From positions 310,001-374,000 of the forward strand of contig JAACJM010000054.1 in NCBI GenBank assembly GCA_013368315.1: a stretch of DNA of 64,000 bases, written 5' to 3'. Position numbers and translations under genes: made by a program. This DNA comes from Tetrapyrgos nigripes (Eukaryota > Basidiomycota > Agaricomycetes > Agaricales > Campanellaceae). The notes beneath the pieces are model-generated. The model saw nothing but the letters and a program-made list of their open reading frames with translations. It searched no databases and had not been told where the DNA came from. The number at the start of each line of letters is the position of its first letter. Within the stretch, counting starts at the first letter, position 1. Of this stretch, positions 1 to 9,827 are shown piece after piece.

Positions 1-2678
1 TAGGCTCTCAAAGTATGTTCGCAGTTATGGCGACCGACCGAACGATATGGAGAACGTTAGCAAATGTTGGTTGTTCGCCTTTTCGTCATTTGGATAGCTT
101 TTAACCCTTCCAAACTTCCATCCCCTTCCTCTAGATCTTCGTGGAAAGTTTAGTGCGATACATAGGGAGTACTCCCCTAATCCAAGGAAATTTTACGCGT
201 TTTCCACATCTGTGACGGTGAGTGTGTCTCTTGTCGTCTTTCTCCTGAAGTTGGTTTGGTGTCGTGTATGTTTGAGCTGGGGATGGTGCTTGGGTCTTCA
301 ATGCTGCTACCTGCTGGCTAGGATTTTGGATGCGTCTGAGATAGGTTGGATCGACCGGAGGTTTCCTTCCTCCTTTGAGAGGTCCGCATAATGAAGACGG
401 CGCTGCTCATTGATGGTCTTCTGGTATTGAAAGTTTGTTTTGCGCAGAAGCAGGTGGTTTGCTGGCAATTCTGTTTCATGTGCCTTTGTTTGTGATGTAC
501 CTCACGGTCCATCCTATTAGTCGGTAGCTTGCAAGTGATTTGGGGCATTTTGGCAATTTTTCTTAATTGCCCTTGACATGCTTATCTTCTTGTATTCCTT
601 CCTTTACTGGGCTCTGATGCTAATCACTCTCTCGTGTGTTCTAGGATACGGCTACCACAGCGGGAATCATTGCTAGTGGTGAGTCTGGTTTCGTGCTGTC
701 TTCACCGTTGTCCTTTCACCGCTTCATTGCTTCGTTTCCTCGTTCTCCTTACCCTTGCGTCTCGTCACCTTTCCCTTTTCATTCCCTCTCTATGATCCAC
801 CGTTTATATTATGTTCACGTTCTTGTCCCTTTCATACCATTCCTCATATCATCCCTTCCATACGCATATACTCTCTTGCTTACGCTCACTTTCTTATAGT
901 CCGTGACATGGTAATACGGCAACATCTCAAGCAGTCGAAACTGATGTGAAATTGGCCCCGTTTTCTTCATTCTCTGGTCGTTTTGGTCGCTTGACTATGC
1001 TCTATTCTTTTATGGGAACTTTACGACGACGGTGAATAACACCCGCGGCTGCTCCAGCGTGCATAGCCGTGGATGTTAGGATGCTTTTTTTGGAGGTACT
1101 TCACTCTGCCTTGGGCTATTCTGACGGTCAGCGCCTTTTCATATGACTACTATGCATATGCACCATGTGCACGCTTCATGCTCGACTCCTCGTCCATTGA
1201 TTCCAACGAACCAACGTTTGCTGCAGGCGCCCATTGTACTGTCTTCCATGCGGGCAATGGCAGCCTGCAGATTCGCCGGATGCTGTCTGTCCGTCAATCA
1301 TTTCAGGTGGTTGCTGTCCAGTGTACGCCACTGCGCATGCACCCATCACGTCCTCACTCCCATGCTCGGACACTCCACCTCACCCTTTCCATTTTCCTGG
1401 TGACTCTGCAACCATTTTCAAACTATGGCAGTCATTGACTCGTGATGACCCGAACAAGTTTTTCGTATTGGGATATCCTCACGAAGACGTGTACGAATAA
1501 AATGACGCAGATGGATCTCCAATGTCCACAACTTCACATTACTGTCCCAATGTAAAGGGCAGACTCCGAGCCAATTTTTCCTTTCGTGTTCTTGTCAAAT
1601 ATCATATGTCTCTTAGAATGTGTATGCCACTGTAGATCTCCTTCGCTTCTCATCTCATCTCTTCAAGCTGTACATAACTAGGCATTCTATCACAAGACTC
1701 TTTTCTTCTACGACCCATACCTATTACCAATTTGTTTCATACCATTTTTCATGATTTTCATATCCCTGATTTGGTTCATCTTCCATCCTGTAATTTATCC
1801 AAGCCCCTGATCCTACTTTTCAATGTCGACATCTCGCGCAATATGTTTCTTATCTCCTCCATTCCTATCCTGTATCAAATTAGTGTGATTCTACCCTATT
1901 CATGTTGTTCTTTTACGTTGACTTTAACATCGTCTGAGGACTTGTCCTCCTGTTTGACAGTTTCTCTTCCGCCTAAACGGCGCCTGACTATACTCTGCTA
2001 GGTATAGTCTCTCGGTCGCAGTGACAAAGATCTGGTGAACACTACAGCTATTTTATCAGGTCATATATGTACTTAGTACTAGTTAGTAGTACTACCAAGT
2101 TCAAACGTTCACCCTTGAAACATGCGCACTCCTCCAACTCGACGCGTCGCGTTGCCGACTGTGGGAAGATTATAGCTGCAAAAAATCCTCCAGCCTCCCG
2201 TTTCTTGTTCGTACCTTCATCAGTAACTTCCGAGTAACTTCAGTTGCAAGACCTCTAGGCCAGGTACAACAGGAGATTTGCCCGTTAGTTCCCTGCTATC
2301 GCGCATCATGACGATTATCTGTGTTACTCTCGATGCGATTTGGCCCTCCGGAACCATCTCAGTCAAATCTCAGTGGACCATTACAATATCGACCCGCTGA
2401 ACCCTTGGTTGTTTTTCCGAGATGGATCGTTCTGGACGATATCGTCTTATCAGAGGAAACATTAGATTCAAACTACAACGAAATATATACGGGTTCCGGA
2501 GCATCTATAACTCTGTAGTGCCGTCTCTCTTCAGGAAAGGCACAGATTTCTCAGCTAGGAGAATATGTGGTTGTTGTTTTCTTCCTAGACTCATACCCGG
2601 CCGGGTTGTACCGGCCCGGAGTTGACTTTGATCGACTTTTCATCAAACCACGTTCTGCGGACAGTGCAGCGACTGGGG
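1..2678. other. no recognised gene
   Basis: No reading frame here joins into a protein I recognise on either strand. There are pyrimidine-rich runs near 690-900 and 1620-1990 and possible splice-like signals, but no coherent gene. A few short open frames around 2320-2630 could belong to the upstream part of the disrupted gene described next; this is not demonstrable by eye. Confidence 0.4.
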
Positions 2679-2788
2679 ACGAGTCTATTTTCTTCGTTGC
2701 TCCTTGGTGCTATCGTCTATGTGCATGCGTTGGGAGCTCTTGCTCTGCTCCACTTGGTTCTGGGAGCGCTGCTTCTGGAGGTGAGTCT
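2679..2788 (+). pseudogene. GH55-like exo-beta-1,3-glucanase relic, 5' part
   Basis: A hydrophobic signal-peptide-like stretch (SLFSSLLLGAIVYVHALG) is followed, after a shift of one frame, by SSCSAPLGSGSAASG, which resembles the mature N-terminus of fungal GH55 exo-beta-1,3-glucanases as I remember them. The expected ATG position reads ACG. It ends at a good splice donor (GTGAGT), and the target duplication of the hAT element starts 8 nt into that intron. Family assignment is from memory of the motif and from the matching fragments on the far side of the insertion (11.4-11.8 kb). Start loss and frameshift argue for a pseudogene. Confidence 0.5.
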
Positions 2789-2796
2789 CCCGGAAC
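2789..2796. repeat. 8-bp target duplication, left, of hAT element
   Basis: CCCGGAAC directly abuts the left TIR and is repeated exactly at 11367-11374. An 8-bp duplication is the hallmark of hAT-superfamily insertion. Confidence 0.85.
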
Positions 2797-2809
2797 TAAG
2801 GCTGCAACC
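2797..2809 (+). repeat. hAT left terminal inverted repeat
   Basis: 13 bp, TAAGGCTGCAACC, perfect inverse of 11354-11366. Confidence 0.85.
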
Positions 2810-2997
2810 AAATACTATTAATTACTGTTATAACAGGTTAATAACATGTTACACCTGAGTTCAGTAACAGGTTTTAACTGTTATAACCTGTTATAACTGC
2901 TTAGTCTCAAGTGGTGGCTCAAGGAGCTAAAAATAAGCTGTTTCAGACATACTAATACCTCTTCAGTACCTGAATAAAGACAACCTCACCTGTCAGA

Positions 2998-3002
2998 GCA
3001 TC
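2998..3002. repeat. 5-bp target duplication, left, of gypsy element
   Basis: GCATC immediately before the LTR, repeated at 10797-10801 immediately after the other LTR. Confidence 0.9.
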
Positions 3003-3512
3003 TGTCAAGGTTGTCGATACACTCGATAACCACCCAAGTCACACAATACAAGAAAGCCGATTTGCAAGAGGATAGATTGATCAGGAGGGATAAAAAGATA
3101 GAGAGAAAGTAAGCTGACTAGGCTCTACACTGCGTAGTAAAAGTACGGAGCGGAGACGAAGTGAACGAACTAAGGAATAGGTTACAAAGACCACAGGTAT
3201 ATAAGTAAAATATGAACATATGGGAAAGAGTAAGTAATAATGGACGGTATCATGTGGAAATGTCAAGGGCGAGAGAGTAATAAGTCAAGTATGGATAGAT
3301 GAAGGTACTGGATCACACAGAGTGATTGACAGTGAGAATGTCCATGGAGATAGGAATCGGAGGAGATAAGAATATGAGTCATAGATCTAAAGAGATGGTA
3401 ACTATAGATGATGATGAGAAATGGTTGATGTTTATGGGGTTAGAGTGGGGAATAGGTAGTAAAGGGAAAAGAATAGAAAGGAAAATGAATAGGTGGGAGA
3501 CGATTCATGACA
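3003..3512 (-). repeat. 3' LTR (510 bp)
   Basis: Matches 10306-10796 nearly base for base. It has 19 extra bases after position 3325 and three substitutions. Terminal dinucleotides TG/CA. Confidence 0.95.
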
Positions 3513-3525
3513 TTACCCCCTCTTT
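3513..3525 (-). promoter_or_regulatory. polypurine tract (plus-strand primer)
   Basis: On the element's sense strand AAAGAGGGGG followed by TAA abuts the 3' LTR. This is where second-strand DNA synthesis would start in LTR retroelements. It overlaps the stop codon of the third ORF. Confidence 0.85.
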
Positions 3526-4039
3526 AGGACGAGCTTTCACCGGAGCTCGACACTCCAGTCTTCCAATGCTCCGCCCATTGCTTGCGAAGTCGTCTGTCTA
3601 CATCCCCTTGGCTCAGCCAGTACTTGTCCCAGTCTATAGTGTAGTTCCCAGTCTCCCATCTAGGATCGTTCCAGTCCAGGTTCCCCCACTCCGTGGTGTT
3701 GGTAGCCGTTCCCCATCCACCTCCATTGTTGTCCATACTCCATGGAACAACGTTGTTTGCCCCCCATATGCTGGCGTCTCCCCATCCTATATTCCCTCTA
3801 TGTTCCGCACGTAGCGACGTCCATTGCACCACGCAACGGGCCTTATGTCCTCTGCCCAATCTGCACCGTCCTGGCCCGTCCTCCCCTCCCCATGTGCAGC
3901 GTTGACATCCATTATGAGGTCCCACGTGTTGTTTCGCCATTTGGCACCGTCGTCCTGAACGGGATCCATAGGTGCAGCATCCCCTGTTGGATGGGATCGC
4001 GTCGTTCGCGTTGGTGTTGGTGGAGGAAGTGGTAGACAT
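3524..4039 (-). CDS. retrotransposon accessory ORF3: Cys/His double repeat plus WG/GW-rich tail
   Basis: A 171-residue ORF in the position where env would lie, downstream of pol and ending inside the polypurine tract. I chose the ATG at 4039 because a TATAAAAG box sits about 90 nt upstream; the frame is open further up but overlaps pol. Residues 21-69 hold two similar units: C22-T-Y-G...C32-x5-H38-x3-H42, and C48-T-W-G...C59-x5-H65-x3-C69, a likely pair of metal sites. Residues 50-119 contain five WG/GW motifs (W50, W86, W92, W109, W118) in a low-complexity, Trp-rich tail. I recognise no family. The WG/GW pattern recalls Argonaute-binding hooks and some silencing suppressors; that is inference only. 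It could also be a captured host gene or a nucleic-acid-binding accessory protein. Confidence 0.65.
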   Translation of the reverse strand: MSTTSSTNTNANDAIPSNRGCCTYGSRSGRRCQMAKQHVGPHNGCQRCTWGGEDGPGRCRLGRGHKARCVVQWTSLRAEHRGNIGWGDASIWGANNVVPWSMDNNGGGWGTATNTTEWGNLDWNDPRWETGNYTIDWDKYWLSQGDVDRRLRKQWAEHWKTGVSSSGESSS

Positions 4040-4127
4040 GGCTATGATGACGATGTAGGATGAGAGGAGTGAGGTGAGGCTGGTAGGATGTGGTTGAGTT
4101 CTGTCCTCCTCCGTTGTTGAGAGGGGT

Positions 4128-4135
4128 CTTTTATA
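4128..4135 (-). promoter_or_regulatory. internal TATA box upstream of ORF3
   Basis: TATAAAAG on the minus strand, 89 nt before the ORF3 ATG and after the pol stop codon at 4210. It would allow a separate ORF3 mRNA with a leader of about 60 nt. Confidence 0.55.
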
Positions 4136-4209
4136 CTTGCGGTCTGTATGGAGGAAACTTAAATGGACGGTTGAGTCACCCCCGAGGATAGTTTTGACAG
4201 TAAACACCG

Positions 4210-7200
4210 TTAACGAGGGAATGCGATTGATGAGTGATGACAGAATTCTGAGTTCGATTGCCGAGTGGGGTGTGAAGGCGGGCATAGGATGCCCACGGTT
4301 CGTAACAGTGTTTCTCCTCGGAGTTGTGCTTTCGCTTGAAGCACACGGGTACTTCGCCATATGTCTTCCATGGCGACGCCTAGTGAACGCACCGTTGTTC
4401 CCGGACGTATCAAGTTTTTGGGTCGATATGCATCTGGATGTTGTTGATGGAAGGTCTCGATCATCTCCTTCACCTTCGTCAATCCTGACGCTGGTTCCCA
4501 TGAATTTTCTGAGTCAGCATAATCCAACCACTTGACAAGGTATTGTACTCCCTGTCGGTTTCTCGTTGGTTTTGAATCTAGAATCGCCTCCACATCATAT
4601 TCGTTGTCTTCGGGTAGTAGCTCAGCAGGTTCTCCCGGGTAGTTCACTCCGTGGGCTTCGGTCTCTTTGTACAGCGACAAGAGTGAGGCGTGGAATACTG
4701 GATGAATGCGCCAGCCATTCGGTAATTTGAGTCGATAATTGACTTCACTGATAATGTCAGTGATTTCGAATGGTCCGTGACGATGATTTGCCAACTTAGC
4801 TTTCGGTCTCGTCGTTTTCAGATTCTTCCCATCCAGCAGCACTTTATCCCCAACCTTAAACTTCACCCCTTCGTTCCGGTAATCCTTGTGTTGTTCTTTC
4901 ATTAATTCGGCTGCCGTCGCCAGACTTGCTTTCAGTTCTTCTCGAATTGTATCCAAGTTCTGGAGGCGTTCTTCGACTTTTGGTACGTGTGAAGTTGGGT
5001 TGATGGAAGGGAATAGTCGGGGTAGATATCCATGGAGTAATTCAAACGGCGATTTCCCAGTTGCTGAGTGAACCCGGGTATTATGACAGAATTCAGCGTA
5101 CGGTAGGTATTTGACCCAATCGTCTTGGCGATAGTTACAGAAGGTTCGAAGGTATTGTTCCAGTTCTTGATTGAACCTTTCTGTTTCTCCGTCTGTCTGG
5201 GGATGGTAAGCGGTACTGAGTGCCGAAGTGATACCTAACTTAGCGTAAATGCCTTTCATTACTTGGCTTGCGAATTGAGGTCCGCGGTCAGATATCATTT
5301 TATCCCATAAGCCATACCGTCGCCAAGTGTTGTCGAACAATAGGTCGATTGTTCCGTCGCTATCAATATCTTTTCTGCATGGGGAGATGACAACTGTCTT
5401 TGTTGAACGGTCGACTGTGACGTGAATTGCATTGAAGCCGTCACATTCTGGCAGGTCCGTGATGAAGTCAGTCGTAATGGTACCGAAGGGTCGTTCCGGT
5501 ATTTCGTTCGGAATTAAGGGTACATGCGCAGGGTGGTTGTTTGCCTTGGTTAACTGGCAGGTAGCGCATCCTTCAACGTAGCTGCGAACGAATACTGACA
5601 TACCAGGCCACCAGTATTCTCTACTGACAAGTTCATATGTTTTGAATCGTCCCGGGTGTCCGGCGGTAAGGCTGTCGTGATGCATTTTAACGATGTCCCG
5701 TCTGAGTTGTTGATCGTTTGGGACGTAGATCTTCCCTCGGAACAAGATAATTCCGTCTTCGTAGTTCCATTCCTGTAAATTCTTTGCCAGAGTGCGTGGT
5801 CCGTTGTTAAAAATAGTTTGTAACGCACTCACGACTTCGGCATCCTTATCCGGACACTCCTTAATCCGTCTTTTCAACTCTGTATCTCCTATAGCGGTTA
5901 CCGTTCCTGGTCGTGTCGCTCGAATCCTGAAGAATCTAGGGTCGAGCAAGACCCTGTCCTTGTTGTCGTTTTCGACCCCCTCTTTATGGTCCGATCTTCG
6001 AGAAAGTGGGTCACTTCGATTCAGATTTCCAGGTTTATGGGTGAGCGTAAAGTCGAATCTGGTCAGGAACAAGGCCATTCTCGCTTGCCGTCGACTGAGC
6101 TTTTGAGCCGAGGTGAAGTACCTGAGGTTGTCGTGATCAGTCAAGATTTCGATGGTGTGCGGTCCTCCTTCCAGGTAGTGCCGCCAGGCTTCAAGTCCAC
6201 GTATGATTGCTAGCAGTTCTTTGTCATGGATGTCGTAATTCCGTTCGGTTTCGGACAACGCTTTTGATAAGTAGGCTACTGGATGCCATTTGCCATCCGA
6301 TCCTTGTTGTTGCAGGATACCTCCTGTGGCGTAATCCGACGCGTCAACTTCCACTCGGTACGGTTTAGAATGATCAGGCATGAGAAGAACTGGTGAAGTT
6401 GTGAACGTATCTTTGAGTGCCTGGAAGGCCCTTTGAGCTTCTTCTGACCATTCCCATGGATGTTCCTTCTTCGTGAGATCGAACAGCGGTCGTGCGATCT
6501 TTGAGAAATCCCGTATGAAACGACGATAAAAGTTTCCGAAGCCGAGGAACGATTGTACGTCTTTGACGTTCCATGGGACTGGCCATTTAGTTACTCCTTC
6601 GACCTTGACTGGATCCATCGCCAAGGTGTTATGTGACACGATGAGGCCGAGGAATTCTACTGAGTCGGTTTCGAAGGTGCATTTTTCCGGTTTAGCGTAT
6701 AAGTCGTTATCATGGAGTCGTGCTAGTACTTGTTTTACCATGTGTCGATGTTCTTCTAGTGATTCTGTGAATATGAGAATATCGTCCATATAGATTACGA
6801 CTTTTCCAGAGTCGATCAGGTCCTTGAATAGAGTGTTCATCATCGCTTGGAATGTGGCTGGAGAGTTCATAAGACCGAAAAACATCACCGTTGGTTCGAA
6901 AAGACCGCGGTTGGTTTTGAACGCCGCTTTCCATTCATCCCCCTTCTTGATACGCACGTTGTTATATCCCCATCTAAGATCGATTTTGGAAAATATTCGT
7001 GCCCCTTTGAGCTTGTCTACGAGTTCCGATATAAGCGGTAGAGGGTATTCGTTCTTGACGGTCCCTTTATTGAGGGCACGGTAATCCTGTACTGGTCGTA
7101 GTTTTCCATCTTTCTTTTTTACAAAGAAGAAGGGACTTGCCATAGGAGACTTCGACGGTCTTATGTACCCTTTCTCCAAGTTTTCCTTGATGAATTCGTC

Positions 7201-8328
7201 GAGTTCCTTTTGTTCGTTTGGGGACAGCGGATATGTTTTGCAAGGGCGTGGTTCAAAGTCCAATTTTAACTCGATAGCGTGATCCCATTCGCCACGTTTC
7301 GGTAATCTTTCTGAGGTTTGTTTGTCAAAGACTTGTAGGAACTGATGATACTGTGAAGGAATCTTATCTTTAAGAGGTACGTCGACCTGAACGTTCTGAG
7401 CTGCCTCTGCGAGTTCTTGTGCTTTCGTAAAGCCCGCACGAATGTTCAGATCCGATGTCCCTGATTCTTCTTCATCGAACCTCTCCTCTTTTCCTAACAA
7501 CTCTTCCATTACGTCCTGTTCCCATCGTTCTGGGATCGTATCTCTCCCGTAGTCATCTTTGGTAAAGATCGCCGTCTCTTCTGAATTTCGGTGAAAAGAT
7601 CGAATAGGAATTCGACGACGTCGCCCTGCAATTTTCGATTGGGCTATTGGTTTGAACCGTCCAACTGGTTCTATCCACCTGACTTGGTATTCCTTGTGAT
7701 GGGTTCTTGGATCGATGGCTGTGGGTTTTAAGGTTTTAGTTTTCAAGTGGAGAACGGGAGGTTTCGCTGTGATACATGTTTCTGGGCATCTCGTCATGTC
7801 TACCTGTGAGTTTGACCAATCTATATCTGGATTATGTTCTTCCAACCAGTCGGTGCCGAGGATTATATCGTGATCCCCGATGTCCGTTACATAGAATTCG
7901 GCCTGCTCTTCATGGTATGCCTTGTTGTCTCGGGAATAGATACGAAGATTTTGGATAGTGTATTCCCGTACCCATCCCATGGTGTTTTCAGAGCCGTCAA
8001 CGTTCCGAACTGGGAACGGATTTTTGATAGGAAGGAGGGTAAGTTGATTTCTTTGTGCGAATTGACTATTAATGATTATGCCTTCTGCACCGCTGTCTAT
8101 TAGAGCGTTTGCGTCGATTTTTCTGCCAGTAATTTTGCCGATTAGTTCAGTTTTGAGTGTGATTGATGGTATCTGTTTATTGCGAGTGATTGCTGACATT
8201 CTTATTTCTGAAGGAAAGGATCGCTCACAAGAGGGGTATAACACACTATATCGATTGTTCTTTAACTGTCCGGTGTACTGTTTTACTCCTGCTGACGACG
8301 TAACAGAGGAGCAATTTAAAAATCCAAT
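4210..8328 (-). CDS. pol: gypsy Pol polyprotein (protease-RT-RNase H-integrase-chromodomain)
   Basis: Replication and integration polyprotein. The frame is open from 8328; its first ATG is at 8199, but it is probably made by -1 frameshifting from gag. Counting residues from 8244: aspartic protease D50-S-G; reverse transcriptase with YMDD at 485-488; RNase H VEVDASD near 632-637; integrase zinc site H856, H863, C893, C896; integrase core D926, D986, E1022 (DD35E); and a chromodomain at about 1214-1266 containing YLVKWLDYADSENSWE. No internal stop. Chromodomain integrases steer insertion towards modified chromatin in this branch. Everything needed for activity appears present. Confidence 0.96.
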   Translation of the reverse strand: MGFLNCSSVTSSAGVKQYTGQLKNNRYSVLYPSCERSFPSEIRMSAITRNKQIPSITLKTELIGKITGRKIDANALIDSGAEGIIINSQFAQRNQLTLLPIKNPFPVRNVDGSENTMGWVREYTIQNLRIYSRDNKAYHEEQAEFYVTDIGDHDIILGTDWLEEHNPDIDWSNSQVDMTRCPETCITAKPPVLHLKTKTLKPTAIDPRTHHKEYQVRWIEPVGRFKPIAQSKIAGRRRRIPIRSFHRNSEETAIFTKDDYGRDTIPERWEQDVMEELLGKEERFDEEESGTSDLNIRAGFTKAQELAEAAQNVQVDVPLKDKIPSQYHQFLQVFDKQTSERLPKRGEWDHAIELKLDFEPRPCKTYPLSPNEQKELDEFIKENLEKGYIRPSKSPMASPFFFVKKKDGKLRPVQDYRALNKGTVKNEYPLPLISELVDKLKGARIFSKIDLRWGYNNVRIKKGDEWKAAFKTNRGLFEPTVMFFGLMNSPATFQAMMNTLFKDLIDSGKVVIYMDDILIFTESLEEHRHMVKQVLARLHDNDLYAKPEKCTFETDSVEFLGLIVSHNTLAMDPVKVEGVTKWPVPWNVKDVQSFLGFGNFYRRFIRDFSKIARPLFDLTKKEHPWEWSEEAQRAFQALKDTFTTSPVLLMPDHSKPYRVEVDASDYATGGILQQQGSDGKWHPVAYLSKALSETERNYDIHDKELLAIIRGLEAWRHYLEGGPHTIEILTDHDNLRYFTSAQKLSRRQARMALFLTRFDFTLTHKPGNLNRSDPLSRRSDHKEGVENDNKDRVLLDPRFFRIRATRPGTVTAIGDTELKRRIKECPDKDAEVVSALQTIFNNGPRTLAKNLQEWNYEDGIILFRGKIYVPNDQQLRRDIVKMHHDSLTAGHPGRFKTYELVSREYWWPGMSVFVRSYVEGCATCQLTKANNHPAHVPLIPNEIPERPFGTITTDFITDLPECDGFNAIHVTVDRSTKTVVISPCRKDIDSDGTIDLLFDNTWRRYGLWDKMISDRGPQFASQVMKGIYAKLGITSALSTAYHPQTDGETERFNQELEQYLRTFCNYRQDDWVKYLPYAEFCHNTRVHSATGKSPFELLHGYLPRLFPSINPTSHVPKVEERLQNLDTIREELKASLATAAELMKEQHKDYRNEGVKFKVGDKVLLDGKNLKTTRPKAKLANHRHGPFEITDIISEVNYRLKLPNGWRIHPVFHASLLSLYKETEAHGVNYPGEPAELLPEDNEYDVEAILDSKPTRNRQGVQYLVKWLDYADSENSWEPASGLTKVKEMIETFHQQHPDAYRPKNLIRPGTTVRSLGVAMEDIWRSTRVLQAKAQLRGETLLRTVGILCPPSHPTRQSNSEFCHHSSIAFPR
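8316..8328 (-). promoter_or_regulatory. candidate -1 ribosomal slip site at gag stop
   Basis: Sense codons at the end of gag read GAT TTT TAA. Pol lies in the -1 frame and overlaps gag by about 12 nt. A ribosome with TTT in the P site can slip back one base and re-pair perfectly, then read TTA AAT TGC, so slippage beside the stop would give Gag-Pol. No downstream pseudoknot was assessed. Confidence 0.5.
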
Positions 8329-9827
8329 TTAGACATAATATCCTTCAAATAGACGGTTGCTTGTTCCTTTTCCTCTCCTTCTAATCCTTTAACCCTGTTT
8401 ACCATATCAGAGATTTCCTTGATCGTGTTTCGAGAAGAGGATGCCTGTGCCATCGTCACCGGTGGCGGGGATGCGGTTTCGGTCGTTCGAATGGTACGAG
8501 GAGGGAAGGTTCGGGAAGTGTTCTGGGACGATGTTCTCGGAAATGTTGGACACTCGTTACTCATGTGTCCAGTTTGTCTACATGCGAAGCATGCTCCTGC
8601 CTTTTGGAGTCGGTCCCTTTCATCAGGTGTCAGTTTCGGCGGTAAATTGAAAGACGAGTTAGCACCTGATCCCATGAGCGCATTTACGCTAGCCACTGTT
8701 CTTCCTTGAGACGGATCTGGACTATTCTTTGACGTTGAAGTAGTCTTCCAGCGTCCTTGCCTCTCTCGTTCCTTCAACCACTCTAAATGAAGCTCCACAG
8801 CTCTTTCCTGGTATTGGTCGAAGTTTTTCCATTTCGGGTACGTCCTTCCAACCGCTTCTCGAAGTTTGGGTGGTAGTCCGTCCTGATAGAACTCCAACAA
8901 TGCTGCTTCTCCGAATTTGGACTCTTCTCCATACGTGTCAAAAATGCTGTTATAGCCACTGATATCCGTCCCCTTCATTCTGGCAAACTTGATCTTCGTT
9001 CTGGCCACGTCTTCTGAGGCTAAAGGTCTGAAGTCCCTTTTGAATCGATCACGTATCTCTTTTAAAGTTATCCATCTTCGTTGATCTGGTGCACTCTTCA
9101 ACTCCTCGTCTTCTTCATTGTCATCTCGTTCCGTCAATCTCTGCGTTGCCCAATCTCCTCCTTTTTCTCCTGTGAAGAATGACAGAAATAATGAAACCCG
9201 GCTTTCTTCGGTTGGGTACCTTCCTTCATTCATGCGTAGATAGTTATTAAACTGGGCCAACCATCGTTTTGCCTCGCTACGTTCTCCGTTGAAGGGATCC
9301 GGTTTTCTTCCTCGTTCGGAGGTTCCGTTCGACCCAATAGGAGGTGTGTCAGCCATGACTGAATCGTTTGGGTCTGATGGGTCTGGAGAAGGAGGTGTAG
9401 GGGGACGACGAGGGGCTACGGATGGTCCTTCGGCGGATGGAATGATGGGTGAAGAAGGTGGGGAAGTGGGGTCGTTTGGTTCTGGTGGGTTATTGGAAGG
9501 TGTTTCTGGTACTGGGTTGGGTTCGGAATGTTGGTTGGTAGGCGTAGAAGTTCCTTGGCCTGATCTGTTTCTAGGTTTTCGATGTGCTTTCTGAATCGCA
9601 AGTTCTTGGAGTTGGGTTATAACGTGTAGCCAATTCGGGAGTTCTACGTCGGTAAGTCGCTGAGTGTTATACCTGTTTAGGCAAGGTTGAACTTTACACG
9701 GAACCCAAGGGTCGTCGCCGTTTTCAGGGATATAGCAAGCGTCTTGGTTCGATGCGGGGTGGAATACGTGTGGTCGGTTGGCACAACGGAGTTTCAGATC
9801 TGCAGATGCGGACCGTCGCTCAGTCAT
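8316..9827 (-). CDS. gag: gypsy Gag (capsid/nucleocapsid)
   Basis: 503 residues. An N-terminal Cys-containing segment is followed by a Pro/Ser-rich linker (about residues 90-165) and a retrotransposon Gag-type helical region around residues 170-350 (PDPFNGERSEAKRWLAQFNN opens it). A CCHC zinc knuckle lies at C413, C416, H421, C426. It would form virus-like particles and package the RNA. The ATG at 9827 is chosen because an in-frame stop lies just upstream, and because it is the first AUG downstream of the inferred transcription start. Confidence 0.93.
   Translation of the reverse strand: MTERRSASADLKLRCANRPHVFHPASNQDACYIPENGDDPWVPCKVQPCLNRYNTQRLTDVELPNWLHVITQLQELAIQKAHRKPRNRSGQGTSTPTNQHSEPNPVPETPSNNPPEPNDPTSPPSSPIIPSAEGPSVAPRRPPTPPSPDPSDPNDSVMADTPPIGSNGTSERGRKPDPFNGERSEAKRWLAQFNNYLRMNEGRYPTEESRVSLFLSFFTGEKGGDWATQRLTERDDNEEDEELKSAPDQRRWITLKEIRDRFKRDFRPLASEDVARTKIKFARMKGTDISGYNSIFDTYGEESKFGEAALLEFYQDGLPPKLREAVGRTYPKWKNFDQYQERAVELHLEWLKERERQGRWKTTSTSKNSPDPSQGRTVASVNALMGSGANSSFNLPPKLTPDERDRLQKAGACFACRQTGHMSNECPTFPRTSSQNTSRTFPPRTIRTTETASPPPVTMAQASSSRNTIKEISDMVNRVKGLEGEEKEQATVYLKDIMSKLDF

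Noticed and set aside
3326..3814. 162-residue plus-strand ORF running from the LTR into ORF3
   Set aside because: Antisense shadow of the LTR and ORF3; no independent features.
4040..4501. N-terminal extension of ORF3 to 325 residues
   Set aside because: The frame is open but overlaps the end of pol, has no family features, and the TATA box points to the ATG at 4039.
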